A stretch of DNA of 64,000 bases, taken from positions 868,001 through 932,000 of the forward strand of contig SMMW01000056.1 of NCBI GenBank assembly GCA_004794655.1, given 5' to 3'. The position numbers were made by a program, and so were the translations under genes. Positions 63,006 through 64,000 of this stretch are shown here, one piece after another. The DNA comes from Marisa cornuarietis (lineage: Eukaryota; Mollusca; Gastropoda; Architaenioglossa; Ampullariidae). Within the stretch, counting starts at the first letter, position 1; each line of letters opens with the position of its first letter. The notes below the pieces were generated by a model, which made no database searches, had not been told where the DNA came from, and saw only the letters and a list, made by a program, of their open reading frames with translations.

Positions 63006-64000
63006 GTTACTTATTCATAACAGGAAAAATAAATAAATAATTAAATAGGGCAGATGCTGTGCGATTTTAGGAACTGGCCTTAACGTCCACAAATGCACGT
63101 TAAACCTACTAACCGTCACTTACGGCGACTGACGCAGTGATATATGAAGGAACATATCTAGAGACATTGCAGGACCTATCTAGCTTCTGTCCCGTTTGCC
63201 AGTGCGATCTTCTTAGAGTCGTGACGCAGAGACAATCTTTTGGCGCAGGTGCGCGTGTGTGGCTCGCGAACGTGAGACGCCGACGAGAGAATCATCGTCG
63301 TCTGCAACACCTGGGTAAAAGTTATCTACCTTCACCCACCCGCTCTCAACCTTCTTCCTTCCTCGCGCCCCAACTATGCTGAAGGTGCGACGTGCATCCT
63401 ACATGGGAACTGGCACCAAGCGCGCGTGCGAACGGCTGGTCGAGGGGGAAGAGCTTCGTCGATAAGGGATCCACGCGCTAAGGCGGATGGTGGCAGGGTT
63501 GTGTTTGAGAAGGAGCGGTGGTGGCGTGGGGTGGGGGCAGGGGTGGATGCCTTCCTTCCTGCTGTTAACGTTGTTTGTTCGTGTTGATCGACGTGCAGCG
63601 CTCGCATTGACTGAAGTTAGAAGACTGGAGGTACGTACTGTGTACTCCCGACGTTAGATAAGACTACGGAGGTACGTAGTTCAGATGTTGCCGGGGCAGC
63701 ACGGAGTTATTTCTTTTCCTCTGTCGTCGTTGTCATCGCCAGTTCTCCCTCCCCTTCCCCTCCCGAATCCCTGATGGTTTGTCCTTTGAAGGTGGTGTAG
63801 GGTTTTGCGCGCGGCGCGCTGGGGTCTCGCAGCTGCAACGGTGCGCACGCGTGAAACTCTAGCCGCCAGCGCCGCACGTCTTTGTCGGGGCCTTCACAAA
63901 GGCTGATAACCCTGGAAAACCGTCGGACAATGCGAATTAGCGGCCGTGAACGTGTTGGCCGATGCGCAGTAGGCGCGTGAAAACTGATAGACGGCGTTAA
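63006..64000. other. anonymous stretch, GC-rising to the right edge
   Basis: No gene was recognised. Open frames at 63137-63382 and 63374-63607 have no motif. CpG content rises after about 63.4 kb, which might reflect a nearby promoter, but nothing specific supports that. Confidence 0.4.

Overview
This window reads as nuclear DNA of an intron-rich metazoan, most likely a lophotrochozoan and probably a gastropod mollusc. The reasons are long intergenic stretches full of AC, AT, GAGT and CAT microsatellites, tRNA-derived SINEs with a core of the marine-invertebrate type, TTAGGG-type interstitial telomeric repeats, DNA-transposon fossils (ISL2EU-like, Merlin-like, hAT-like), and one vertebrate-like heparan sulfate 3-O-sulfotransferase exon. 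The phylum call is inference. No prokaryotic operons, CRISPR arrays or rRNA were seen.

Confident genes are few. The only clear protein-coding feature is the first coding exon of a heparan sulfate glucosamine 3-O-sulfotransferase (55444-56270, +). It has a membrane anchor, a long stem, the PAPS-binding loop and the catalytic Glu region, and it ends at a GT splice donor; the rest of the gene lies beyond the right edge. The only clear RNA gene is tRNA-Ala(AGC) at 28367-28439 (-).

Layout: 1-4 kb is mostly anonymous, with a SINE fragment and an eroded LINE reverse-transcriptase tail. 9.2-10.7 kb is a 23-bp minisatellite of about 64 units. 13 kb holds a diverged direct-repeat pair, 15.9-16.15 kb a foldback hairpin, and 17.4-18.05 kb a decayed 20-bp minisatellite followed by a SINE-like core. 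22.8-24.8 kb carries two tRNA-type SINEs, one of them inside interstitial telomeric repeats, and a dead Merlin-like transposase. 28.4 kb is the tRNA. 29.9-36.7 kb is rich in microsatellites, ending with (CAT)40 and a complex hairpin. 39.3-47.9 kb is the most structured repeat region: two inverted copies of a 0.56-kb TG...CA-bounded repeat, a 266-bp MITE, and a probable three-level nest in which a hAT-like element contains a repeat copy that contains an ISL2EU-like element. 54.7-56.3 kb is the sulfotransferase promoter and exon 1. 56.3-64 kb is intron or intergenic sequence with microsatellites and a 75-bp hairpin element.

I found no undescribed multi-gene system. The most notable items are the nested transposons, the ISL2EU derivative that keeps the 5' parts of both its genes in convergent orientation, the exact 23-unit-offset block duplication in the minisatellite, and the SINE inside telomere-type DNA.
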